Below, one piece after another: positions 45,308 through 53,964 of a stretch of 64,000 nucleotides of DNA. How positions within the stretch are numbered: the first letter of the stretch is position 1; each line of letters begins with the position of its first letter. The stretch spans positions 53,826,473 through 53,890,472 of the forward strand of contig NC_087062.1 of assembly GCF_963678635.1 (NCBI RefSeq), written 5' to 3'. The notes beneath the pieces are model-generated. The model worked only from the letters and a program-made list of their open reading frames with translations, was not told the DNA's origin and did not search any database. The stretch comes from Symsagittifera roscoffensis. Lineage: Eukaryota; Xenacoelomorpha; Acoela; Convolutidae. The position numbers were made by a program, and so were the translations under genes.

Positions 45308-46497
45308 TTTCTTGATGAGTCTTTTGATATTTATCTAATCTCTTAATATTTTGATTGAACGAGGTTTCTATTAAAAATAGTTGAAATTTGCAGCCCTCCA
45401 AGAAACAAAAAGAATCGTTTAGACACGCAATAATCTTGTGTTACTATGTACAAATAATCAATAATGGATCAGATGCTGGACATCTGTAATAGAGTATACG
45501 AAATAGCAACATACGGCATGAGGAGGGTGTGTGTCACACTCAAGAAGTACAGTCTGAACAAGCCGCCCTAGATTCAGATTCGACTCTTCAATGCAAAGGA
45601 AAACGGAGACTTGAAGCAAGTTGCCTATGTCAATTATACTTTGATTGAAATCAAAGAACTCACCCAAATCTTGAAAGACTTTAGTTTGCTGAGTAACGCT
45701 TTGTGATGTTTTGAATGCTTGGTAATTAAAATATTTTTGGTTCAAAACATTTTTTTTCGCGCTGAAGCAGACATTTAGAGCTAGAAACAGAAAGAAAAAC
45801 TCGGACAAAACATACAATTTAATCAAAATTGACATAGTACTTGAACCAAATACTAGCTAATTTTTTTTCAGGATATTCAAAAGAAATTACTAAAAAGTTT
45901 GTTCTACTATTGTTTTCGTTCAGAATTTGTCTCATTTGAACAATTATTTACTTGAGAATAAAATTATAGTAGAAAAAAATTTAACAATTTTCTGTATACG
46001 AAAGATTGTTTTCATTAATTGTTTTTATAATTTGAGATTTTGATTGGTCACATCAAAACATATCAGCCAATGAAATAATGCAATTTTCCGAAATATTAAT
46101 GAAAAATCACTTAATAACAAAATCATCTTTCAAAAAATTTAAAAAATTTCAAGTGTTTTTATTTAAAAACATGTTGTTCTTGCTGATAATCCTAAAAAGT
46201 TTGTATTTTAGCTAGAAAAAAGATTCTATCAAAAATATTTTAGTTGGAGAGTAAGAAAAATTGGAGAGACTGTTTGATAAAAAGAATGAATCCGAAGATT
46301 CATGAGCAAAGTTTTTAATTACAATAACTAAAGATTGGACGACGAAGACTCAAATAACAAACCAAGAGAATACCCTTAAAATGAAGGGACCAAGTAAAAA
46401 CATAATTTTTGAGTGATAGGTTTTCTATTAATTTTTGATAAAATTTATATCTGTGATTGCTTCATTCTTTTAGTTATTATCATCAAAAATTTCAAAG
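45308..46497. other. gene-free AT-rich region
   Basis: The minus-strand frame 45835-45458 (125 codons) starts with a hydrophobic, signal-like stretch (LYVLSEFFFLFLALNVCFSA) but shows no family likeness and may be chance. No other feature. CCAAT-like TGATTGGTCACATC occurs at 46042. Confidence 0.4.
45458..45835 (-). CDS. hypothetical small secreted protein (uncertain)
   Basis: 125 codons with an N-terminal hydrophobic run of about 20 residues that could be a signal peptide, followed by a polar region with six scattered cysteines (VCFSA, FLCIEES, LLECDTHP, AVCCYF). No recognised family. AT-rich surroundings make long chance frames less rare, so support is weak. No TATA or polyadenylation signal could be tied to it. 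Confidence 0.2.
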   Translation of the reverse strand: MSILIKLYVLSEFFFLFLALNVCFSAKKNVLNQKYFNYQAFKTSQSVTQQTKVFQDLGEFFDFNQSIIDIGNLLQVSVFLCIEESNLNLGRLVQTVLLECDTHPPHAVCCYFVYSITDVQHLIHY

Positions 46498-46499
46498 GA

Positions 46500-46785
46500 T
46501 GCAATGCTGAATTCTGATTGGTTGATATCACAATGGCCTAAAGTTCCATTATAAGCGAAAATTGATTTTAATTGTTACAAGAGTATAAATATTCCGTTGT
46601 AGGTAAGGCTCGGAACTGACTGCTTGATATCAAAACTGTTGAAAAATCCCTGTTAAGTAAAGCCTTATTCTGATTGGCTGCTATCAAAAGTGTTGAAAGC
46701 TCCCTGATACGTAAAGCTTGATTCTGATTGGATGATATCAAAGTTTTTGAAAATTTGATTGTTTCATTCAGATTGGTTGTTTTTT
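46500..46785. repeat. 54-base tandem units with CCAAT-box-like CTGATTGG
   Basis: Units follow the plan CTGATTGGxTGATATCAAAA, then GTTGAAA, CCCTG and GTAAAGC, at steps of about 54 bases (starts near 46625, 46679 and 46734, with a decayed unit near 46521). CTGATTGG read on the other strand is CCAATCAG, the NF-Y type CCAAT element. Similar looser arrays lie at 42255-42445 and 62230-62460. Confidence 0.7.
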
Positions 46786-46974
46786 TGTTCAGCTACACCA
46801 AATCGGATGAAATTCAGTCTGATTTCCTTCCACGTTAAAAACAATTGGTCAGGAAAGTTGCCGTTTTTTTACTTTTGTTCATTTTCAAGTTCTCACTTTT
46901 TTAATTATGATGCTGTCACTGAAAAGAACCGAGAATATTACTGCCAAAAAAATCAATTTTTCTATTAGAACCTG

Positions 46975-47215
46975 TATAAAATCTGGAGATAATCTGTATG
47001 TAGTCGGTATATAATCTTTATAAAAAACTTGTAGATATTCTGTAGATAATCTGTGGATAGTTTGTAAATATTCTGTAGATGACCTGTATATAGTCAGTAT
47101 ATAATCTTTATACAGTTAAACCTGTAGATAATCTGTAGATAATCTCTAGATAATGTGTTGATAATCTGTAGATAATCTGTAGATAATTTGTTTACACTAT
47201 GTAAAATCTGTATCA
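46975..47215. repeat. 12-base tandem array, TAATCTGTAGAT units
   Basis: More than a dozen imperfect copies of ATAATCTGTAG, with variants such as GTATATAATCTTTAT. Simple-sequence DNA, no coding role seen. Confidence 0.85.
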
Positions 47216-48379
47216 AATTGATTACATTGCCTTAAAACGCAAATAAATTATATGTTTTTTTTATGTGGCAGAGACTATACACGTAAAGATGCGTCAAGAC
47301 ATCGTAGTACCTGTGAAGTTTCAAAGTGTCCAAATTATAATTTTCATTATTATAGCAGCGATTTCAGATTATTGGAAAAGTGTACCTATCCACCAATTTT
47401 TCTAGAAAAATCCTCCGATATTGTTTCATGTACGAAACTAGGATGATAAATGTGATAAAAACTGGGAAAAAATATGTGATTATAGTAAATTGGCAGAAAA
47501 CGTAATATTTCTCAGAAACCACCTTGTTTTAATAAACAACGATTTGTATATAACGAATTTAATTTTGTCTCTTTTGAATGAATTTTGATTAAACTCTTAT
47601 AAAAATCCAAGTTAGAATCGAATTATGTAAAGTGTTTTTGAGCTGATCTTTTCTACAGCATAGATATCCTCTAAGACAAAAAAATTAGTAGAAAAGCAGA
47701 TATAGAGCGTAAAAAAGATAAGTTTTGGCAGATACTGAAACTAATTTGATGACTTGTAGGTAACTTTTTCAAATTAGGAAGTTTGACAATTTTTCCGAGT
47801 TTTCGGAAGCTTTAGCTCCGTTTCCGTTAAGTTTCACCATAGTTTCAGATAGATAGAGCACTGTTTTAAAAAGCGAAATCATCTAATAAAAATTTAATAG
47901 GTCGAATTATACCAAAACAATTTTGAAGATTCTTAGAAAAGTTTCAATTTTTTTGATGAAGATCTCATTTTTTGCGCAACAATTTCTTACCATTGACTTA
48001 CTATGAACCAAAAAACATTATAGTGTCATTCCACAATCTACACGTAATTAACTATTGATATTTACCACTTAGATAACGCGCGCCAAAAATTTTGTAAAAA
48101 AACTCGACACTTCCACGCAAAATCAAAAAGTACCAGTTTTCTTAACATTCTCTTATCATCACACAAAGCATGAAACCTTGTCAATTCTACTCTCTATCTT
48201 AATACATTGTAGACTCTATATCCAATCTTAATACGTAGCATGGTGAATGGATGTTCTTTTCCCAATCTGAAAACATGGGATTTTTTTTGTTAGTGCTTTA
48301 ACTTGTATTGCCTTTTTGTGCAGTGTTAAGTTGATAAGTGATGAAAATAAATCATAATGAGGAAGCGGAGTGGAATGGT
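47216..48379. other. gene-free AT-rich region
   Basis: No supported gene. The inverted partner of repeat 38658-38840 lies at 48100-48285. Frame 47252-47446 has a C/H pattern (CGRDYTRKDASRHRSTC) that resembles a single zinc-finger-like unit but is isolated. Confidence 0.45.
48100..48285 (-). repeat. dispersed repeat, inverted partner of 38658-38840
   Basis: Matches 38658-38840 on the opposite strand; see that entry for the shared blocks. Confidence 0.6.
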
Positions 48380-48380
48380 A

Positions 48381-48560
48381 TTCACACAATTCGCTCCTCA
48401 CACGTTTCGCCCCTCAGAAAATTACTAGCACTTTTCGTCCCTCCCACATTTCGCGAAATGTGTGAAATTATTAGGGGCGAAATGTGTGAGGGGAGAAATG
48501 TGTGAGGGACGAAATGTGTGCGGGGCGAAATGTGCCACTAGATATAACAGGGGCGAAATG
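48381..48560. repeat. GCGAAATGTGTGAGGG repeats, partly inverted
   Basis: About five direct copies of (GGGG)CGAAATGTGTGAG lie between 48460 and 48560, preceded at 48390-48455 by copies on the other strand (CACACGTTTCGCCCCTC, CCACATTTCGC). The two arms could form a long imperfect hairpin. No coding role. Confidence 0.75.
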
Positions 48561-48656
48561 TGTATGAGCTAAACGTAGAAAATTTAAGTAGAAAGTCAAT
48601 TAAGACCACTGAGAGGTTAGGCCTAAAGAAGAGCCAGTATTAGAGCCCGGGTCGAG

Positions 48657-49640
48657 ATCCCGCTCAAAAACCGCTCAAGATATGAGCGGTTTGAGCGGTT
48701 TTTCAGCAAGATTTGAGCGGTTTGGGCGTTTTTTTTTTGGAAAAACCGCTCAAACCGCTCAAATCTTGCTCAAAAAACCGCTCAAGAACCGCTCATTTCT
48801 TACGGTGATTTTTGAACGGTTTTTCAAGCAAGATTTGAGCGGTTTTTGAGCGGTTTTTGAGCGGACTTATAAAGAAAACCGATTAAAACCAACAAAAAGG
48901 CCTGGAAAGGTATTGTGACCTCGGGTTGACATCCATCAACCAAAAATGCTTATTTTAAATTTCCCCACACCGAAAAAGCTTATCATGCAATTGCTTACAT
49001 CAAATGTATGGAAAAATGCTATTGCCTACATCAAATGTATGGAAAAATGCTAATCAAACAATTTTCATACAATTTCAAAAACAACATTGAAAAAAGATTC
49101 AATCTAGTTTCTCCGGCTATTTGAATCAAGCAATATTTTTTTCGATGTCTTGACCAAAAACAATGTGAGTGACTTTTTTCAAATGCTCGAGCAAAATAAC
49201 CACTGGAAAATAAGTAAGATTTGAGCGGTTTGAGCGTTCTCAAATCAAGCAATATTTTTTTCGATGTCTTGGCCAAAAACAATGTGAGCGACTTTTTTCA
49301 AATGCTCGAGCAAAATAACCACTGGAAAAAATGTAAGATTTGAGCGGTTTGTTTTTAGACAATTACGCTCAAAATCTTGCTTCAAAATGAGCGGTTTTTG
49401 AACGGTTTATCTAAAAAAACCGCTCAAAAACCGCGCAAGGTTTGAACGGTTTATCTAAAAAAACCGCTCAAAAACCGCGCAAGGTTTGAACGGTTTTGAG
49501 CGGTTTATCTAAAAACGCGCACAAGATTTGAGCGGTTTTTTTTAGATAAACCGTTCAAAAATCGCTCAAACCGCTCATTTTGAAGCAAGATTTTGAGCGT
49601 AATTGTCTAAAAAAACCGCTGAAACCGCTCAAATGTTGCT
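48657..49640. repeat. array of TTTGAGCGG motifs on both strands
   Basis: Over 30 copies of TTTGAGCGG(TTT) or its complement AAACCGCTCAAA across about 1 kb, alternating in orientation and giving many local palindromes. Two longer direct copies of TTTTTTTCGATGTCTTG, AAAAACAATGTGAG and GACTTTTTTCAAATGCTCGAG lie at about 49135-49215 and 49255-49335. A repeated ATCAAATGTATGGAAAAATGC occurs near 49000-49050. It resembles the subterminal motif clusters of DNA transposons, but no transposase or terminal repeat is visible. Confidence 0.75.
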
Positions 49641-49649
49641 TCAAATTAG

Positions 49650-49865
49650 GTGAAAAATCTCGACTCGGGAGGGGATGAAGATGAAAAGTACCCGGCAGAC
49701 GTATCTGCTCAATCAACTGATATACCGGGCAGAACGACTGGCTTGACTGGCCTTGGTGAATCAAAAGAGAAGAAGCGTAGTCGTCCCGACCTAGCAGAGT
49801 CGATGAGACAGATAGAACCTCGGGAGCGAATGAGAGCTTCACAACATGGTGTCGGACTTCAATGA
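49650..49865 (+). pseudogene. GC-richer coding-like island
   Basis: About 71 codons without stop, in DNA near half GC against AT-rich flanks (DEDEKYPADVSAQSTDIPGR, KEKKRSRPDLAESMRQIEPR). Charged and Ser/Arg-rich like a gag or linker region of a retroelement. The base composition recalls the giant element, but I see no matching segment there. Probably a fragment of another mobile element. Confidence 0.3.
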
Positions 49866-49991
49866 CTACAGTCCGCCCACTGTATCGAAAAAAGGCTCGA
49901 GAGATATAAATTAAGCAATGCTCTCGAGTTTGCTTGTGTAAGAACTAGTATTGAAATCAACTCAGAAATGTTATTTTTCCTTGTTACTAGA

Positions 49992-50405
49992 GGTGCGTAT
50001 TCATAGGTTCCAAAATGAAAAATCAGTCCCATAGGTTCCAAAATAAAAAAGCAGTCGCATAAGTTCCAAATCTTTCCAATTGGTCAAAAGACTACATTAG
50101 CCGAGTCTCGGTTTAAGGTCGCCGGTGGGCGCGCTACGCGCGCGTCGCCGCTTCGCGGCGATAACCGGCTCTAAATTTCGTATAGAGTCCTACCCTTTGG
50201 TGGCAAGCTCGCAACACGTTGGCGCGGCTGCGGCGGTCACTATTCTGCAGCTTGAGTTTATGCTGGTTGAACAGTTAACAATCAATCCATAAATTCGTTG
50301 GCTCAAATTTCAACCAATCAGAATTCAAGAAGATAAATTTTGGAACTTATGCGACTGATTTTTTATTTTGGAACCTATGAATATTGGAACCTATGGGAAT
50401 TCACC
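49992..50405. mobile_element. 414-bp MITE-like element with terminal inverted repeats and 9-bp duplication
   Basis: GTTACTAGA occurs at 49983-49991 and 50406-50414. Between them the ends are inverted copies: GGTGCGTATTCATAGGTTCC at the left, and the complement of GGTGAATTCCCATAGGTTCC at the right. The inverted similarity continues with AAAATAAAAAA, CAGTCGCATAAGTTCCAAA for about 80 bases. The interior has a GC-rich hairpin-prone stretch (CGCGCTACGCGCGCGTCGCC near 50135). No ORF. The 8-9 bp duplication is in the range of hAT or Mutator-type elements. Confidence 0.75.
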
Positions 50406-50414
50406 GTTACTAGA

Positions 50415-50862
50415 CGCTAAACACATCATTTTAGATATTATATAGCGGGTGGGGGAAGGCTAAAATTAGAAAAAACTCTAAAATTGTTTCATCAGTTTTT
50501 GTTTTTAAGTGTTTCCAAAAAACTGTTTAGAAGGTAGTCTGAAGGCTTAGTCTAAAGGCTTTGTCTTGATACAAGGAGGCTTACTGACTCTAATTTCGGC
50601 GAATGTGTACAAATTGTTAATTGTGTTTCAAAAATTGAGTTCTTGATAATTACAAATATGAATCGCAGCTCGTTGGGAACTAGAGCTAAAAGATCTAAAT
50701 TACTTGAGCAAGTTCGAAAGTATCTTTTTTTAAGTTTTGAGCGCTTCAATGGAATTTTTCAAACGATTAAAACAAGATTATAATTTATAAACAGAAGATA
50801 GATTTCATCTTTGCTCGTAGTTTTTATATTCAGCATAGTTGTATTTCGTTAGAGTAACACCA
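50415..50862. other. 3' flank of the GST gene
   Basis: No gene seen. The GST stop is at 50863. On the minus strand an AATATA-like sequence lies about 30-40 bases after the stop, a weak polyadenylation candidate; no perfect AATAAA was found close by. Confidence 0.35.
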
Positions 50863-51537
50863 TCATTCGCTGCCACCTCCCCATTTAGCCATTGATGCAT
50901 TAATTGGGAACTTTTTATATCTGTCGCTACTCAAATATTCAGCAATTCGTGGCAGTTCTGCGACCGCTGCTTTAAATTTTCTCAAGTTGGGGAAATTATC
51001 GAGACAAGTCGGCTCACACAGTTCGTTTATGTCCAAGAGATGCCACATGTAGAAATCTCCGACAAAAACGTTTTCCCCTGCCAACCATGTTTGTCTCCCG
51101 AGAACCTTTTCAAAATAACTCATATGGTCTGCAAAGTTCCGCATGCCCTGTTCTCCATAATACTCTGCCCTCTTAGTTTCATAGTCCTCGCCATAGCACA
51201 TTATGGCCCACTCCACTCTGAGAAAGTGGATGTTATCCAGCACTTCTTCCTGTTTCGCCAGTTTCTGGATGTCTTCGGATCCAAACAGTCCATACTTTCG
51301 CCCAATGTACTTCAGTACAGTGAGAGTTTGTGCCACTTTGAAATCGCCATCGATTAAATAAGGCAGGTTGGGGTAGTCCATTCCAATTTCGAGTTTGTCC
51401 TTTGCGAACCATTCTTGGAAGTCTTCAATATGGTAATGGTAAGTCTTCTTCTCATAGCGAAGTCCGAGGTACTCGAGAACTAAATGCACTGGTTCTCCCA
51501 GCCCTCTAAGGGACCAATAACCAATAGTTAAAGACAT
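50863..51537 (-). CDS. glutathione S-transferase, mu class
   Basis: 224 codons, one exon, ATG 51537-51535 to TGA at 50863. The N-terminal thioredoxin-like domain (about 1-84) has the mu-class catalytic Tyr7 in IGYWSLRGLGEP, the DYPNLPYLIDGD segment (cis-Pro, 54-65) and AQTLTVLKYIGRKYGL, where Gln/Thr bind the glutathione glutamyl group. The C-terminal helical domain (about 90-210) carries WLAGENVFVGDFYMWHLLDI, including the conserved N-capping Asp. Length fits mu GSTs (about 217-225). The enzyme conjugates glutathione to electrophiles in the cytosol. Upstream on the minus strand CTTCCACTTCAG looks like a 3' splice site, so a 5' untranslated exon or trans-splicing is possible. It is the only ordinary host gene in the window and appears intact. 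Confidence 0.92.
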   Translation of the reverse strand: MSLTIGYWSLRGLGEPVHLVLEYLGLRYEKKTYHYHIEDFQEWFAKDKLEIGMDYPNLPYLIDGDFKVAQTLTVLKYIGRKYGLFGSEDIQKLAKQEEVLDNIHFLRVEWAIMCYGEDYETKRAEYYGEQGMRNFADHMSYFEKVLGRQTWLAGENVFVGDFYMWHLLDINELCEPTCLDNFPNLRKFKAAVAELPRIAEYLSSDRYKKFPINASMAKWGGGSE

Positions 51538-52679
51538 CGTTTTGCTAACTAAATACTCCTTATCTTCACCCTATAAATTTAGCTGAAGTGGAAGCACAAA
51601 GTTTGGCTCAACTATCTTTATCAAACTTTGAAAGGCTAGTTGGTTATATCGAACTTGCCACAAGCGTAGCTTGAACAAAATGTAATTTTCAGACAGATAT
51701 TACAAATAGGGCTAGAAGCACATCTAGTGCTAGAAAATGAAATGGTGGCCAGTCAATAAGCAGAATGGTCTAAAAGCAGAATTGGTCCAAAAGCAGAAAA
51801 ACTGGAAAATTATAATTTTTTGAAGCTGATCGGTAAATCAAGTATAATCATAGTCAATTTTACTAAAGAAACTAATATTTTATGCGTAGTTTGAATAATT
51901 AATTCACGATCTTTTATTTATTCAATGAAAAAAGCATGACAAAAACATTCAATTCATGAATAATTTTTAACTTTTTTTTGTATTATTGACCATTCTAATT
52001 CTGATAATTATTTAATCAATTTGCCCGTAATATTCAGTATTAGTTAATACTTTTCTGTTTATCTGCTCTTGGACCCAATCTGCTCTTAGACCCTTTTGCT
52101 TATTGCTCCGCCTTCAAAAGAAACACATCCTCGTGGAGATCTGAATAAAGATATTTCTGAGAACTGGACTCAAAAGCAGCTTTTGACTGCTCCATTTAAG
52201 TTTTTCCATTTTCACTTAATTTTAATGTCTCTTAGAAAACGAGCATGCCACAATAGCTGCAACTAGTAGTACTGCTATATATACTATTTTCGCAAACTTC
52301 GATTGCAGCACTACACTATCAGAAATAGGATTTTTGATCACCTTGGTGCGTTAGTTCAACTCAATTAAGAATCAATCTGGAAGGCAACTGAAAACATCAA
52401 AATAAAGTATGGAAAATAGTTCTTTGAAAATGATGAACTTAATTTCGAGTTAAATTAGAGCCAAGACAAATGATCTCGAGAAAATTTGGAAAAAGTACAG
52501 CTTTTAAGTGGAGAACATAGCTTGTTTCTTTTGAGTTAACTGTTCACTAAAAAAATTAATTTTCTGTTTTTTTACTCAAAAGAAAAAAAACTTTGATAAT
52601 GAAGTGAAAAATGCTTCCACCGACAAAAGAAAATTAAAATCAAAACGCTCCAAAATCGCCTTTAAGGTGATCTAAAAAA
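51538..52679. other. 5' flank of GST, gene-free AT-rich region
   Basis: No coding sequence supported. Two direct copies of AGCAGAATGGTCTAAAAGCAGAATTGG-like text near 51755-51800 are echoed by GCTCTTGGACCCAATCTGCTCTTAGACCC on the other strand near 52065. This could form an imperfect terminal repeat pair of a 330-base element (about 51750-52100); evidence is weak. Promoter elements of GST were not identified. Confidence 0.4.
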
Positions 52680-53964
52680 CAGGGTGTTCCAAAATTTATG
52701 AGATTTTTGAAAAAGCTGTCATTTCTAACTGAATTGACGTGAGCACATGAAAATCTAACACATTATAGACGAGATGTGGACATTTTATGTAGATTAAAAT
52801 TTTTAATTTCAAAAGATGTTGAAAATGTTTCCCGCCATTTTCTTGACATTTGATCATTACGTTTTGAATTAAAGCTGTAGCAGTTGAAATCTGATCCTGT
52901 GTGATCCCACGACAGAATTTTTCAACGCTTGTGATCAATTCGGCAGTGGTCCTGTGTTTTTCGAGATTAATTCCAGCACAAACATAACCCCAGAACAAGT
53001 AGTAGTCCAGGGTATTAAGGTCCGGGCTTTGAGCGGGCCATGGAATTTGGGAATGACGACTGATAATACGGTCACCAAAAACAGTCTGTAGAGACTGTAA
53101 TATTGGAGGTATTGTATGGCATGTTGCGCCGTCTTGTTGGAACCAAAATCTCCTGATATCTCACCGGTGTTCCACAAGTTTCTTCGATATCACAAACGTT
53201 GCAACGTGCCCAAATCCGATCGTTTTGGCTGTTCGACTCTGGGTCCAAAACCCACCATTTTTCGTCACTCCAGAGAATCTTCCAGTGAAGTTTCGAGCCT
53301 GAGATAAAAACCACAAGCAAAATGTTTCTCGCATTTCGTAATAATTTTCTGTTAATTTATGCAGTTAGTTGACTTTGAATGGAACAAGCTTTAAGTCTCG
53401 CCTCAGAATTTGCCATGAACTGATTGAGGGTACATCAAGTGCCCTTGATGACTCTCGTAAACTTGATTTGAGGTTGTTTTTATAGTGTTTCGCAACTCTC
53501 GGATAATGATCAATTCATATCTTTGGTCGACCACTTCTATTCGTAACCTGTCCTAAAGGCCTGTCTTCAAACAGTTGCCATTCACGTTGAAAATCGGTCA
53601 AAGTGAACTTGCTTTTTTGCTTTCCCCAAATAGCATATGTTTCAAGAAATTTTCGCTTGACAGCAATTGCTGACATCCCTTTTGTAAACTGGAGGATAAT
53701 GAATTTGCGCTGCTCATCACTGAATTTTATTTCCTTGATAAAATGAACGAGATTGCAGAAACTGGCGTGAACAATTCAATGAAGCATGATTGAAAATCAA
53801 GAAAAGGGCACAAAATTTTTTTGTGTTTCTCCAAATTGTTATTTGTTCACGTTTTCTCAAAGTTCCACATCTCATCTATCACCCTGCGAAAAGTCAGACT
53901 CATAGATCATTACAGTCAAAAATGACAGCCTTTTCAAAAGTGTCATAGGTTTTTGAACACCCTG
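52680..53964 (-). mobile_element. Tc1/mariner-group transposon with about 50-bp terminal inverted repeats
   Basis: The left end CAGGGTGTTCCAAAA and right end (complement) CAGGGTGTTCAAAAA start an inverted similarity of about 55 bases that also includes TTTTGAAAA(A/G)GCTGTCATTT. Length 1,285 bp is typical. The expected TA duplication is not visible at either end and may have mutated. Transposase remains are on the minus strand. It lies in AT-rich DNA about 1.1 kb upstream of GST. Confidence 0.85.
52696..53760 (-). pseudogene. mariner-group transposase, broken
   Basis: Pieces in order: a helix-turn-helix region (about 53735-53510) with FSDEQRKFIILQFTKGMSAI and LGQVTNRSGRPKI; first catalytic Asp in ILWSDEKWW (near 53275), followed by SQNDRIWARC; second Asp in WFQQDGATCHT (near 53138); third in WPAQSPDLNTLDYY (near 53010), followed by FWGYV. 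From the second Asp to the Asp of LDYY there are 41 intervening residues. The gap between first and second Asp is only about 45-50 residues, shorter than usual, so an internal deletion is likely. Frame breaks occur near 53500 and 53170. Intact enzymes cut and paste the element at TA sites. Confidence 0.8.

Noticed and set aside
47252..47446. single C2H2-like zinc-finger ORF
   Set aside because: Only one partial C/H pattern without a second finger or linker, in AT-rich DNA. Chance is likely.
48657..49640. CRISPR-like array
   Set aside because: Repeat spacing is irregular, motifs alternate in orientation, spacers are not unique and uniform, and the window is eukaryotic.
51750..52100. small element with AGCAGA / TCTGCT inverted ends
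   Set aside because: Inverted blocks are short and imperfect and no flanking duplication is visible; mentioned only in the GST 5' flank entry.
52680..53964. TA target-site duplication for the mariner element
   Set aside because: Bases next to the inverted repeats are AA on the left and TG on the right, so a TA duplication cannot be claimed.
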